From NCBI GenBank assembly GCA_008364785.1, contig VTTJ01000006.1, forward strand, positions 1 to 64,000: a stretch of DNA of 64,000 nt. Direction: 5' to 3'. The notes beneath the pieces were generated by a model that was given only the letters and a program-made list of their open reading frames with translations, made no database searches and was not told the DNA's origin. This DNA comes from Bacillus sp. BGMRC 2118. GTDB lineage: Bacteria > Bacillota > Bacilli > Bacillales > SA4. Below, in pieces: positions 18,028-25,854 of this stretch. Position 1 is the stretch's first letter, and the number at the start of each line of letters is the position of its first letter. Both the position numbers and the translations under genes were made by a program.

Positions 18028-18656
18028 TCATGTAACAAATTACTTACCGTTATTAAGTTTTCTACAATTTGCTTGAGATCGTTCATTTCGTTCAGAATCA
18101 GTTCGATATATTCACTTTTCCCACTCTCAATGATATCTGGACGAATGATGCTAAGTAGATCTCCGATTGTTTCAATTTTCGGTGGGATATCCTTTATGTT
18201 GGAGCTGCTATTAAGAAATTCATATTTTTGAATATCAGACAGACCGTAATTCATGATAGAAGGTAATAATTGTTTTCTTAATTTTTTGTCATAATGTGTA
18301 AAGTCGGTAACAATTAGTTGTTCTCGTAATTGTTTCATAATAGAACTCACTTCATTGTATTTGGGAGTCTGGCCAATGCAAATGACGTGAGTTTCTTTCG
18401 TATGTTCATCAAATTGAGGATATAAATCGACCAAGGTAATCGTGTTGTCAGGAGCAATCATATTAGCCTCAAATGATGATCCAGGCTTAGTCTGATGAAG
18501 CTGTCTCGTTACTTTTTCTTTACTTTCATGGTCTATTAATTGTAGAAAGTTATCTGAAGCTTGGAACATACTAGTAGTCACCGGTGATTTCTTAACAATT
18601 GTATATTGTTCATCTATTATAAAATATGGAACAGGTAGCATATTGATGTGATCCAT
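18024..18656 (-). CDS. PAS-like sensor protein
   Basis: A 210-residue soluble protein. Residues 5-100 look like a PAS domain (LPVPYFIIDEQYTIVKKS ... FLQLIDHESKEKV ... DNTITLVDLYPQFDE). Residues 105-205 are helical, with no histidine kinase or output motif. It lies 17 bp downstream of the cobalamin-binding gene on the same strand, so the two are probably one operon and may form a complex. It overlaps the 3' end of the convergent hybrid kinase by 4 nt with no terminator between. Function inferred only from context. Confidence 0.6.
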   Translation of the reverse strand: MDHINMLPVPYFIIDEQYTIVKKSPVTTSMFQASDNFLQLIDHESKEKVTRQLHQTKPGSSFEANMIAPDNTITLVDLYPQFDEHTKETHVICIGQTPKYNEVSSIMKQLREQLIVTDFTHYDKKLRKQLLPSIMNYGLSDIQKYEFLNSSSNIKDIPPKIETIGDLLSIIRPDIIESGKSEYIELILNEMNDLKQIVENLITVSNLLHD

Positions 18657-18673
18657 TCGTCAACACCTCATTT

Positions 18674-19327
18674 TTAGGAATACTGAACTTGATAGTTTTT
18701 CAGCCAAACTGATATATCCTCTAAATCAGAAAAAATGACTGTTCTAGGGGAGCAATAGTTTTGTAAATGATACGAGTCTACTAATCTACTACCAACCATG
18801 ATTGTTGGTTTCGAGGGAAGACTTTCTATATTTTCAATATATTGTGAGAGATGGGGGAGTTGATATGTTAGTGACAATGATATACCTACCAAATCAGGCT
18901 TCCACTGTTTCACACTATACGTCGCATATTCTAATGGTAAGTTAGGGCCTAAAAATCGAACATCCCATCCATTTTCCTGAAACAGCAAAGATACCATTTT
19001 TAATCCCAAATAATGAAGTTCACCTTCTACACAGAAAAAAAGTGCTTTTGGAGCGTTAGGAGCTGGTGTAGCAACTTTACTATGAGAGTATCTGGACAAT
19101 AGATAATCACACACACCTGTAGCTAAATGTTCTTCTGCAACTGTAATCTCATTTTCCTGCCACATATACCCGATATAATGCATGGCCTCTTTAAGGAGTA
19201 AATCATATATAAAAGTACTATGAAATCCCTCTTTAGAATGTTCATGTACTATTTTCCAGCTAGTTTCATAGTTGCCTTTAATTAATTCATGTGCCAATTC
19301 TCTTGCCTTTTCATACATGCTACTCAT
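18674..19327 (-). CDS. Free-standing cobalamin (B12)-binding sensor protein
   Basis: A 217-residue protein with a helical B12-binding-2 domain (about 1-85) and a Rossmann-like B12-binding domain (about 90-205). The spacing W-x9-EH in WQENEITVAEEH equals the light-sensor signature of CarH/LitR photoreceptors, and the lower-ligand motif ExHxxG is seen as EGELHYLG. CarH and LitR carry a MerR DNA-binding domain in front; this protein has none. The start (19327, GGAGG very close; or 19318) is uncertain. Partner: the PAS-like gene downstream. A light- or B12-sensing role is inference. Confidence 0.8.
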   Translation of the reverse strand: MSSMYEKARELAHELIKGNYETSWKIVHEHSKEGFHSTFIYDLLLKEAMHYIGYMWQENEITVAEEHLATGVCDYLLSRYSHSKVATPAPNAPKALFFCVEGELHYLGLKMVSLLFQENGWDVRFLGPNLPLEYATYSVKQWKPDLVGISLSLTYQLPHLSQYIENIESLPSKPTIMVGSRLVDSYHLQNYCSPRTVIFSDLEDISVWLKNYQVQYS

Positions 19328-19487
19328 GTCCTCCTTAAGTCAGTCTCGTATTATTATAGCTCATAAACTAGTAGAATCACATTTATTATGTGCTTGTCAT
19401 TTGATTCCAGACTCGTTCCTTGATTTATTATTCTCCTATCATATAAAATGCTAGGGAAAGTCAAATAATAAAAGGATGGTTGGGATC

Positions 19488-20048
19488 ATGATAGAGGCAG
19501 AGAACTCACGTAAATCAGAACATAACATTGACTCAGTATTCATAAACCGCTGGTCACCTCGTTCCTTTTTGGAAAAAGAGGTACCAACTGAGGTTGTCAT
19601 GCGTTTATTTGAAGCGGCTCGCTGGGCACCTTCTGCAAATAACCTGCAACCATGGCGATTTATCTTTGCACAGAGTAATGAAGACCGAGAGAGGTTTCAT
19701 TCGTTTATTTTAGATGGTAATCGTATTTGGTGTGAAAAGGCACCGGTATTAGCCGTTTTAATTTCAGATAAGGAAAGTGGTGCTCATGCTTTTGATGCAG
19801 GAACAGCGTGGGGGTATTTAGCGTTGCAAGCTACAAAAGAGGGACTTATTACACATGCGATGGGTGGAATAAATAAGGAAAAGGCTCGCGAAGTATTAAA
19901 TATTCCAGATCAATATGATGTACAAATTGCAATTGCGATTGGGTATCAAGGAGAGAAGGAAGCATTACCTGAACATCTGCAAGAACGTGAGCAGCCTTCA
20001 AATCGTAGACCACTAGAGGAAACCGTCTTTGAGGGAAAGTATAAATAA
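19488..20048 (+). CDS. Nitroreductase-family protein
   Basis: A 187-residue FMN-binding oxidoreductase. The N-terminal RWSPRSF and AARWAPSANNLQPWRF motifs bind FMN; DAGTAWGYLALQATKEGL and the C-terminal IGYQGE complete the family pattern. Such enzymes reduce nitro compounds, quinones or flavins with NAD(P)H. ATG 19476 overlaps the AAAGGATGG ribosome binding site, so ATG 19488 is used. The physiological substrate is unknown. Confidence 0.88.
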   Translation: MIEAENSRKSEHNIDSVFINRWSPRSFLEKEVPTEVVMRLFEAARWAPSANNLQPWRFIFAQSNEDRERFHSFILDGNRIWCEKAPVLAVLISDKESGAHAFDAGTAWGYLALQATKEGLITHAMGGINKEKAREVLNIPDQYDVQIAIAIGYQGEKEALPEHLQEREQPSNRRPLEETVFEGKYK

Positions 20049-20116
20049 AGTAAAGTCTTCTTTATTCATTCATACAGGTAGCATAGATCCAACAGAAGGA
20101 TCCATCTGCAAGCAAT

Positions 20117-20152
20117 AAAGAATAAACGCAGGTAATTCCTGCGTTTATTCTT
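20117..20152. terminator. Bidirectional terminator
   Basis: Perfect stem AAGAATAAACGCAGG / CCTGCGTTTATTCTT; it serves the nitroreductase and the convergent MMPL gene. Confidence 0.9.
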
Positions 20153-22304
20153 GCTTTCTGCTTCCTTTTTCTAAGCCGAAGAACCACCAGTTCCAATCTC
20201 CGAGTAATTTCATTAATGAAGGAACCAGTACCATACGGACAATTGTTGCATCAATAAAAATGGCTAAGGCAATTCCTACTCCCATTTGTTTGACAGGCAT
20301 CACGCCTGTAAAAGCAAATGCACCTGTAATGACAATCATAATCGCTGCAGCAGATGTGATAATTTTACTCGTAGAGATTAAACCATGCAATGTAGCTGTA
20401 TGATTATCCTTTGTTCGTGTATATTCTTCATATATTCGTGAAATCAGAAATACTTCATAATCCATACTTAAACCAAATACTAAGCTAAACACAAACACAG
20501 GTAAAATTAAGGCAATTGGTACCGGATCTAATCCAAAATGACCTTCCTGGAAGATCCATACAATGATTCCAAAAGCAGCAGACAGACTGAGCATGTTCAT
20601 AATAATTGCTTTTACTGGAATAAGAATAGATTTAAACGCAATCATTAAGATGACAAATGTAGAGAATATAATGAGTAATAGCCCATAAGGAGCTTTTCTA
20701 AAAATTTCATCAAATAGTTCCTGTTCAAATTTTGCAAAGCCCCCAAAGTGAGTGTCTACTTGAAGGTTTTTCTTTGACCATTCTCGTACCCAGTCCTGCG
20801 CTTCATGTCGTTCAATTCCTTTTTTTAAATAGACTTCAATGAGCATTTTATTTTCATTTATATAATGCTGTAGCACAGGAACAAGCTCTTCAGGTGGATT
20901 GTTGGTAGCCAGCTCATGAAACATAGAAGGATCTATTACACCTGATAAGGAGAAAGGAGAATCAACTGTTGCAACAAGCGCATCCTTGCTGAATTGATCA
21001 ATGGTTTCTTTAAATAATAAAAGATTATTACGTTCAATTGCATCACCGTCTGTTTCTAAAATGACCATTACCTTGTTATCATCATCTTTATCAGGATCCA
21101 CAAATACTTCCTGATACTTTTCAAATGCAATTCTGGATTCATAACTAGTTGGCAGAGAATCAGTACCAGGAATGACAAGGTTCATGTCTCGGACAGGTAT
21201 AAGTCCTGTAATTAAAAGTGTAAAGGCTACTAGTAGCATGATAACAGGTCTTTTCATGACAAACTTGGCAAAATTGCTCCAAATTCCACTTTCATTTCCT
21301 TTATCCTTTAATAGGCTCATTTTGTTAATCTTCGGTCCTAGAATACCTAAAATAGCAGGCAAAAAGGTAATGGCACATAAAACTGAAACAAATACTACCG
21401 CCATACCTCCAATTGCAACATTTTGAAAAATGTCAATCTGTATAAACATTAAACCTAGTAATCCAATAAATACACATAATCCTGAAAAAATTACAGACCG
21501 ACCAGCTGTTGTAATCGTTGTAATGATTGCTTCCCTCGTCTTAGAATGCTTGATTTCTTCTTTAAACCGGTTAATAAACAATAAGGCAAAATCAATGCTT
21601 AAAGCGAGTCCAATCATTGGAACAATGTTCAGAATAAAAATGGATAAATCATATTGATAATGAAGGAAGTAGACAATTCCCATCGTAATGATAATGGAAA
21701 CCACGCCAATAATTAATGGAATTCCAGCGGCAATAAGGCTTCCGAATGAGAGAAGTAACACGACTAATGCGATTGGCAATCCAATCATTTCAGCCTTTGC
21801 TAAGTCCTTTTGACTTGCTTCATTTAAATCTTTCACAATGACAGGCTCTCCTGTAATACTCACCGTCATGCCGACTTCGTTATTCAACTTTTCTCTAATA
21901 TCTGAAACAGTTTCTCCCATTTCATCTGATGCTTTATCAAATGAGAGAACACCGTAAGCATATGTATCCTTTATCATCCCGTCCCGGTCAAATGGACTCA
22001 AAACTTGAATCAAACCTTCTAGCTCATACAGTTCATTTAGTGAAGTTTCAATATAAGATTGCCATCTTGTGTCATTGACGTTCTTTTTTCTCTCGAAGAT
22101 GAGTAGAATAGTTGAAGGGGAATGTCCAAACTCTTTTTCTAACATGTCTTCTGTTCTTATATACTCACCATCATACATGAACCCGTTCCCACTCAATACA
22201 GATGGTAGCTTAAAGGCAAAGTAGCTAAAGAGTATAATAAACACAATCCAGCTATAAATAATCAATTTTCGATTAGCAAAGATGAAAGAACTAAATTTGT
22301 TCAT
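20145..22304 (-). CDS. MMPL/RND-superfamily transporter
   Basis: At 719 residues, two repeats of the RND type are visible: a first helix (10-32), an extracellular domain (40-165), five helices (170-320), then helix 355, a second extracellular domain and five helices (530-700). Conserved features are IVPMIGLALSIDFALLFINRFKEE and PVFVFSLVFGLSMDYEVFLISRIYEEY, the DxxD/Y proton-relay helices of MMPL proteins. B. subtilis YdfJ has similar length and design. Exported substrate (lipid or drug) is unknown. The upstream gap holds no adjacent regulator. Confidence 0.88.
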   Translation of the reverse strand: MNKFSSFIFANRKLIIYSWIVFIILFSYFAFKLPSVLSGNGFMYDGEYIRTEDMLEKEFGHSPSTILLIFERKKNVNDTRWQSYIETSLNELYELEGLIQVLSPFDRDGMIKDTYAYGVLSFDKASDEMGETVSDIREKLNNEVGMTVSITGEPVIVKDLNEASQKDLAKAEMIGLPIALVVLLLSFGSLIAAGIPLIIGVVSIIITMGIVYFLHYQYDLSIFILNIVPMIGLALSIDFALLFINRFKEEIKHSKTREAIITTITTAGRSVIFSGLCVFIGLLGLMFIQIDIFQNVAIGGMAVVFVSVLCAITFLPAILGILGPKINKMSLLKDKGNESGIWSNFAKFVMKRPVIMLLVAFTLLITGLIPVRDMNLVIPGTDSLPTSYESRIAFEKYQEVFVDPDKDDDNKVMVILETDGDAIERNNLLLFKETIDQFSKDALVATVDSPFSLSGVIDPSMFHELATNNPPEELVPVLQHYINENKMLIEVYLKKGIERHEAQDWVREWSKKNLQVDTHFGGFAKFEQELFDEIFRKAPYGLLLIIFSTFVILMIAFKSILIPVKAIIMNMLSLSAAFGIIVWIFQEGHFGLDPVPIALILPVFVFSLVFGLSMDYEVFLISRIYEEYTRTKDNHTATLHGLISTSKIITSAAAIMIVITGAFAFTGVMPVKQMGVGIALAIFIDATIVRMVLVPSLMKLLGDWNWWFFGLEKGSRKQE

Positions 22305-22703
22305 GATACCTCCAAGATTAAAATGAAATCGTATGTTGCTGGTGTGGTCAATCTTTGATTACACCTGAATTTTAGGTGAATCAGCAAATCTTAGAAATCA
22401 TTCAATGAAATGACCCCGTGTGATTACTTGTTCGATGACCGTCTCATAATTGTAACTGACTAAAGACATAGGTGTTTGTTAGAGAAGCACGTTACATATA
22501 TGATGTATGAGAAATAACCAACTATAAACATAGTTTCTCAACTATTTAACGGTATATCCTATTTTATTTCATGAATTAGGGCAAAAATGAGGTAGATACT
22601 GGAAAGATAGGGTATACTAGTAAGGGAAGGGAAGTCCCTTTGGGTCTTTTAGTGTAGGCTCATTGGTAGATATATGAGATCGACACAGAAAGGATGACCG
22701 AAT
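22305..22703. other. Intergenic region with a candidate sigma-B promoter
   Basis: About 400 bp with no ORF. Near 22597-22626, AGGTAG - 14 nt - GGGTAT resembles a sigma-B general-stress promoter pointing at the next gene, with an imperfect -35. A hairpin (GAGAAA ... TTTCTC) lies near 22508-22540. Otherwise nothing recognised. Confidence 0.35.
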
Positions 22704-23069
22704 ATGGCAAACTTACTTTACCAAGCAAGAGCAGGAGATGGCTTCAGAAAAAGAGGGTTAAAACGAGATACGTATTTTCGAAGTGCCGAGGATGCAATTT
22801 CAGAAGTGTTAGCTCTTAAAGAGAAAATGGATTCAAAGTATAATAATGAAATCGCCTGGGATTATGCTGGTGAAATCACTGGAAATACGGATAAGATGAA
22901 GATTTTAAAAGGATACCTAGGTGGAGATAAGAAGACAGATCCATTTTTCTTACAAATTGTCTCAATCGAAGAAAATGATACGGCTAATGTAGATAAGCCG
23001 ATCCATCCTAAAAAGATTTCAACTAAAGATAAAAAAGTAATGAATAAGGCAATTAAATTATTCAAGTAA
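22704..23069 (+). CDS. Hypothetical protein, 121 residues
   Basis: A basic soluble protein, unrecognised. The N-terminal half includes YQARAGDGFRKRGLKRDTYFRSAEDAISEVLALKEKM, the C-terminal half is Lys-rich (KKISTKDKKVMNKAIKLFK). No membrane segment, no cysteine. ATG 22704 follows AAAGGATGACC. The sigma-B-like sequence upstream would make it a general-stress protein, but this is tentative. Confidence 0.65.
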   Translation: MANLLYQARAGDGFRKRGLKRDTYFRSAEDAISEVLALKEKMDSKYNNEIAWDYAGEITGNTDKMKILKGYLGGDKKTDPFFLQIVSIEENDTANVDKPIHPKKISTKDKKVMNKAIKLFK

Positions 23070-23078
23070 TATACAAAG

Positions 23079-23170
23079 GCTCTTTATGTATAGAAGTATC
23101 TTAATACTAAGGTGAAAATTCTGCTTCCTGAGATTTTTACGAGAAAGAAACAATCTATACGAAAATAGCT
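23079..23170 (-). mobile_element. Half-length MITE variant, copy E
   Basis: This 92-bp sequence matches the first module of the family at 31995: GGCTCTTTATG at one end and CGAAAATAGCT at the other, with the GTAAAAATC-type inner stem. The second stem-loop module is missing. The flanking 8-mers TATACAAA and TATATGAA are only partly alike, suggesting an older insertion. Confidence 0.65.
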
Positions 23171-23179
23171 TATATGAAA

Positions 23180-23222
23180 AAAGGAAACTCGGGCAGACGT
23201 ACTGACCGAGTTTCCTTTTTGT
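23180..23222. terminator. Bidirectional terminator after the hypothetical gene and ba3 operon
   Basis: Stem GGAAACTCGG / CCGAGTTTCC with flanking A and T runs. Confidence 0.85.
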
Positions 23223-23228
23223 TAATTT

Positions 23229-23306
23229 TCAGTTTGAATAGACATCAGTTGCGACCACGATTAATATGGTGGCAACGATGATTAAGGAAAATACCATTGT
23301 GAACAT
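23229..23306 (-). CDS. 25-residue membrane peptide at the end of the ba3 oxidase operon
   Basis: ATG 23306 lies 12 nt after the stop of subunit I, whose TAG forms part of the ribosome binding site TAGGAGATG. The peptide is a single hydrophobic helix (FTMVFSLIIVATILIVVATDVYSN), ending before the operon terminator. The tight position after the catalytic subunit suggests a small oxidase subunit or assembly peptide. I recognise no family for it. Confidence 0.65.
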   Translation of the reverse strand: MFTMVFSLIIVATILIVVATDVYSN

Positions 23307-23318
23307 ATTGATCATCTC

Positions 23319-24980
23319 CTACCAAGTTTTAAATCCTTTTGAGCCAGGTGGTGCGTTTTGAATAATATCTGATAGCGGGATATAGTAAGCGACGATGATT
23401 AATACAAGTGCTACACCGATCCAAAGCCACCAGTTTTCTAAGAATTTTGGTGTGTTTTCTATATCACTTTCAGCCATCGGAAACTCAACAAATTCTTCTG
23501 GTGTTGTTGCTTTTGGTAAGATGAATAGTGCCTGGATGACGAAGAAGATGAGCAGCATGGCAGATAAGAATAAAATGGTTCCGCCGACTGCCATTGTGAC
23601 ATGGTTTGAGAAAATTCCGTTAAACCATTCTAATGCTGATGGGTGATCCATATATCCAGAATAAGCTGTTCTTCTTGGTGCTCCAAGTAATCCTAAGATG
23701 TGCTGAGATGTTGACATTAATAGCATACCGATAGACCATGTAATCACCTGTGCAAATCCTAAGCGCTGCATTGATTTTGTTAATGTTCTACCTGTTAGGT
23801 AAGGAATTAACCAGAATGTTAATCCGAAGAACGTCATGGCAACAGGAGTACCTACTGTAATGTGGAAGTGACCAACAACCCATAGTGTATTGTGGATGAC
23901 TTCATTTAATTGGAAACTAGCATTAATGATTCCACCTGCTCCTCCAGGAATAAAGAAGAACATCGCGATAAAGATAGATGTAAAGCGAATATCATGCCAA
24001 GGTAATCTTCTAAACCAACCAAAAATACCTTTTGCTCCATTTTGACGACCTGTAATCTCAAATGTTGCAAACATTGAAAAGGCAGTCATTAATGATGGAA
24101 TAATAACCATAAATGTTAATACAGTCTGTAAGAACTTCCAAAATGCAGGAATTCCTGGTTCAACTAGCTGATGGTGAAACCCTACTGGAATTGAAAATAA
24201 GATAAACAGAATGAAAGATAATCTTGCTAATGAATCACTAAATACTCTTCCTCCGATAATTTTTGGTACAACTACGTACCATGCCATGTATGCTGGCAGT
24301 AACCAGAAGTATACAAGAGGGTGACCAAAATACCAGAACAGAGACCTGGATAATTCTACGTTAATCGTATCTACTAAACCGAATGCCCAAGGAATGAATT
24401 GGAATAATACCGTTGCGACAACTCCTAGACAAGCAATTATCCATAAGATGATCGTTGATACAGTCATGAATGCAAACAGTGGACTTAACTGACCTTTGTT
24501 TTGTTTTCTCCAGGCTACGTAATGTCCGATTAAAGCGAATCCACTAATCCATGTACCAACAACGAATAGTGCAAGACCTACATAATACCAAGGACTAGCC
24601 ATTAGAGGAGCATAAAATGTGTAAAGAACAGATGCTTCACCAAGAACGATCATTACTGTTGCAAGTGCCGTACCGATTGTCATGACAGCAAAGCCAATCC
24701 ATGATGTAATCAGTGTCTTTTTCCCAAAGGTTCCTAAGCTTTTACTCATACCGGTTTGAAGGAAACCGTAAATAAAATAGGTTGTAAATACTAGTGCTAG
24801 TAATACTCCGTGAGCTGTTAAGATTTGATAGTAATCTAGCCAAGCAGGTAACTGTAACTTGTCGTTACGGATAAATACTTGCAAGAGACCCATTAATGTA
24901 CCGATTAAGAAAGCAAAATAAGCTACTAATATATTGGATAGAGCGAGCACTCGATCCTTTTTGTTAAGTAATGCATTCAT
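23319..24980 (-). CDS. cbaA: ba3-type cytochrome c oxidase subunit I
   Basis: A 553-residue haem-copper oxidase with about 13 transmembrane helices. CuB and haem ligands are visible: WYFGHPLVYFWLLPAY (His-Tyr pair), FHHQLV (two His) and the low-spin/high-spin His pair in LWVVGHFHITVG. It lacks D-channel motifs of A-type oxidases, matching the B (ba3) family, which works well at low oxygen. The start overlaps the stop of subunit II by one base. A FNR-type promoter precedes the operon. Confidence 0.93.
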   Translation of the reverse strand: MNALLNKKDRVLALSNILVAYFAFLIGTLMGLLQVFIRNDKLQLPAWLDYYQILTAHGVLLALVFTTYFIYGFLQTGMSKSLGTFGKKTLITSWIGFAVMTIGTALATVMIVLGEASVLYTFYAPLMASPWYYVGLALFVVGTWISGFALIGHYVAWRKQNKGQLSPLFAFMTVSTIILWIIACLGVVATVLFQFIPWAFGLVDTINVELSRSLFWYFGHPLVYFWLLPAYMAWYVVVPKIIGGRVFSDSLARLSFILFILFSIPVGFHHQLVEPGIPAFWKFLQTVLTFMVIIPSLMTAFSMFATFEITGRQNGAKGIFGWFRRLPWHDIRFTSIFIAMFFFIPGGAGGIINASFQLNEVIHNTLWVVGHFHITVGTPVAMTFFGLTFWLIPYLTGRTLTKSMQRLGFAQVITWSIGMLLMSTSQHILGLLGAPRRTAYSGYMDHPSALEWFNGIFSNHVTMAVGGTILFLSAMLLIFFVIQALFILPKATTPEEFVEFPMAESDIENTPKFLENWWLWIGVALVLIIVAYYIPLSDIIQNAPPGSKGFKTW

Positions 24981-25459
24981 TATTCCGTCACCTCAATTTC
25001 TGTCTTCATAAAGTGATGACCAGTTCCACAATATTCGTTACAAATAACTAAATAATTGCCTGCCTTATCAAATGTGTATTCCTTTGTACTAATGTGGCCA
25101 GGTACGACCATCATGTTTACGTTCGTCGATACAATTGAAAAACTGTGAACGACATCTTTACTCGTTACTTTAAAAACTACTTTTTTCCCTGCTGGTACTT
25201 GAACCTTTTGTGGTTCGTAACCGAAAGCCTGAGCAATCATAACGACTTCATATGTGTCGTCATCAAGTTTCTTTACACCAGGCTCATTAAATGGAGGAGT
25301 TTGCTCAACCTTTTCAGGGTCTATTTGGTCCATACCACCAGTTGGTTGATGATGACTTTGACCTGATCCAAATGCTGTGAATCCAACTATACTTAAAAAC
25401 AATACAAGTGAGACAATACCGAATGTGAGCCAAATCTTTTCATATTTATGAAAATGCAT
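24980..25459 (-). CDS. cbaB: ba3-type cytochrome c oxidase subunit II
   Basis: A 159-residue protein with one N-terminal transmembrane helix (residues 10-30) and a cupredoxin domain. CuA ligands are seen as VVHSF and CNEYCGTGHHFM, the His / CxxxCxxxH-M set. It accepts electrons from cytochrome c and passes them to subunit I. The short linker and single helix fit ba3 oxidases. Confidence 0.93.
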   Translation of the reverse strand: MHFHKYEKIWLTFGIVSLVLFLSIVGFTAFGSGQSHHQPTGGMDQIDPEKVEQTPPFNEPGVKKLDDDTYEVVMIAQAFGYEPQKVQVPAGKKVVFKVTSKDVVHSFSIVSTNVNMMVVPGHISTKEYTFDKAGNYLVICNEYCGTGHHFMKTEIEVTE

Positions 25460-25481
25460 ATAATCACCTTTTTCCTATTAT

Positions 25482-25610
25482 TTATCGTGAGAGATGGAAT
25501 GCAAATGCTGCAAACCATGAAATGAAAATGAAGATTCCGATTCCAAAAACGCTAATTAACGTTCCTTTTAAGTTTGGTTCTTGTTCCTTTTGTGAATGTT
25601 TTTTACTCAC
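25482..25610 (-). CDS. ba3 oxidase subunit IIa, 42 residues
   Basis: GTG 25610 is 6-7 nt after ATAGGAGG. The peptide has a charged start (SKKHSQKEQEPN), then the CoxIIa-type core LKGTLISVFGIGIFIFISW and the end FHLSR. The single helix matches subunit IIa of ba3 oxidases such as the Thermus enzyme. It is the first gene of the operon. Confidence 0.8.
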   Translation of the reverse strand: MSKKHSQKEQEPNLKGTLISVFGIGIFIFISWFAAFAFHLSR

Positions 25611-25641
25611 TATGAACGCCTCCTATAATCTCTATAGGTAG

Positions 25642-25684
25642 ATTCTATAAGACTACGAGCAAAGGTGTTGTGATAAAAATCACA
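25642..25684 (-). promoter_or_regulatory. FNR box and promoter of the ba3 operon
   Basis: TGTGATAAAAATCACA (25669-25684) is a perfect FNR box, centre 25676.5. A start at 25635 puts the box at -41.5 and places TAGAAT (minus strand, 25642-25647) exactly at -7 to -12. This is class II activator geometry. Confidence 0.75.
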
Positions 25685-25740
25685 GCTACCAAAGGATAAT
25701 AATGACAAAAAAGTGACAACAAGCAAAATCAGTTGACTTT

Positions 25741-25787
25741 ATCACTTTAAAGGAGTGGGGGACAGGCCCCCACTCCTTTAAAGTGAT
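25741..25787. repeat. Near-perfect 47-nt hairpin
   Basis: ATCACTTTAAAGGAGTGGGG pairs with its complement around the short GACAGG core. The core GGGGGACAGGCCCCC recurs in Bacillus-group genomes as an intergenic repeat. No T-run follows directly. Confidence 0.6.
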
Positions 25788-25792
25788 ATAGA

Positions 25793-25827
25793 AAAGCAGG
25801 GTGCAATTATTAACTGCACCCTGCTTT
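25793..25827 (-). terminator. Terminator of the chemoreceptor gene
   Basis: Stem AAAGCAGGGTGCA / TGCACCCTGCTTT with a 9-nt loop, just after the stop codon. Confidence 0.8.
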
Positions 25828-25854
25828 GATAGGAAAGATCTGTTTGATTTTAGT

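Noticed and set aside
22425..22440. TGTGATTACTTGTTCG as an FNR box upstream of the MMPL gene
   Set aside because: The second half-site is missing.
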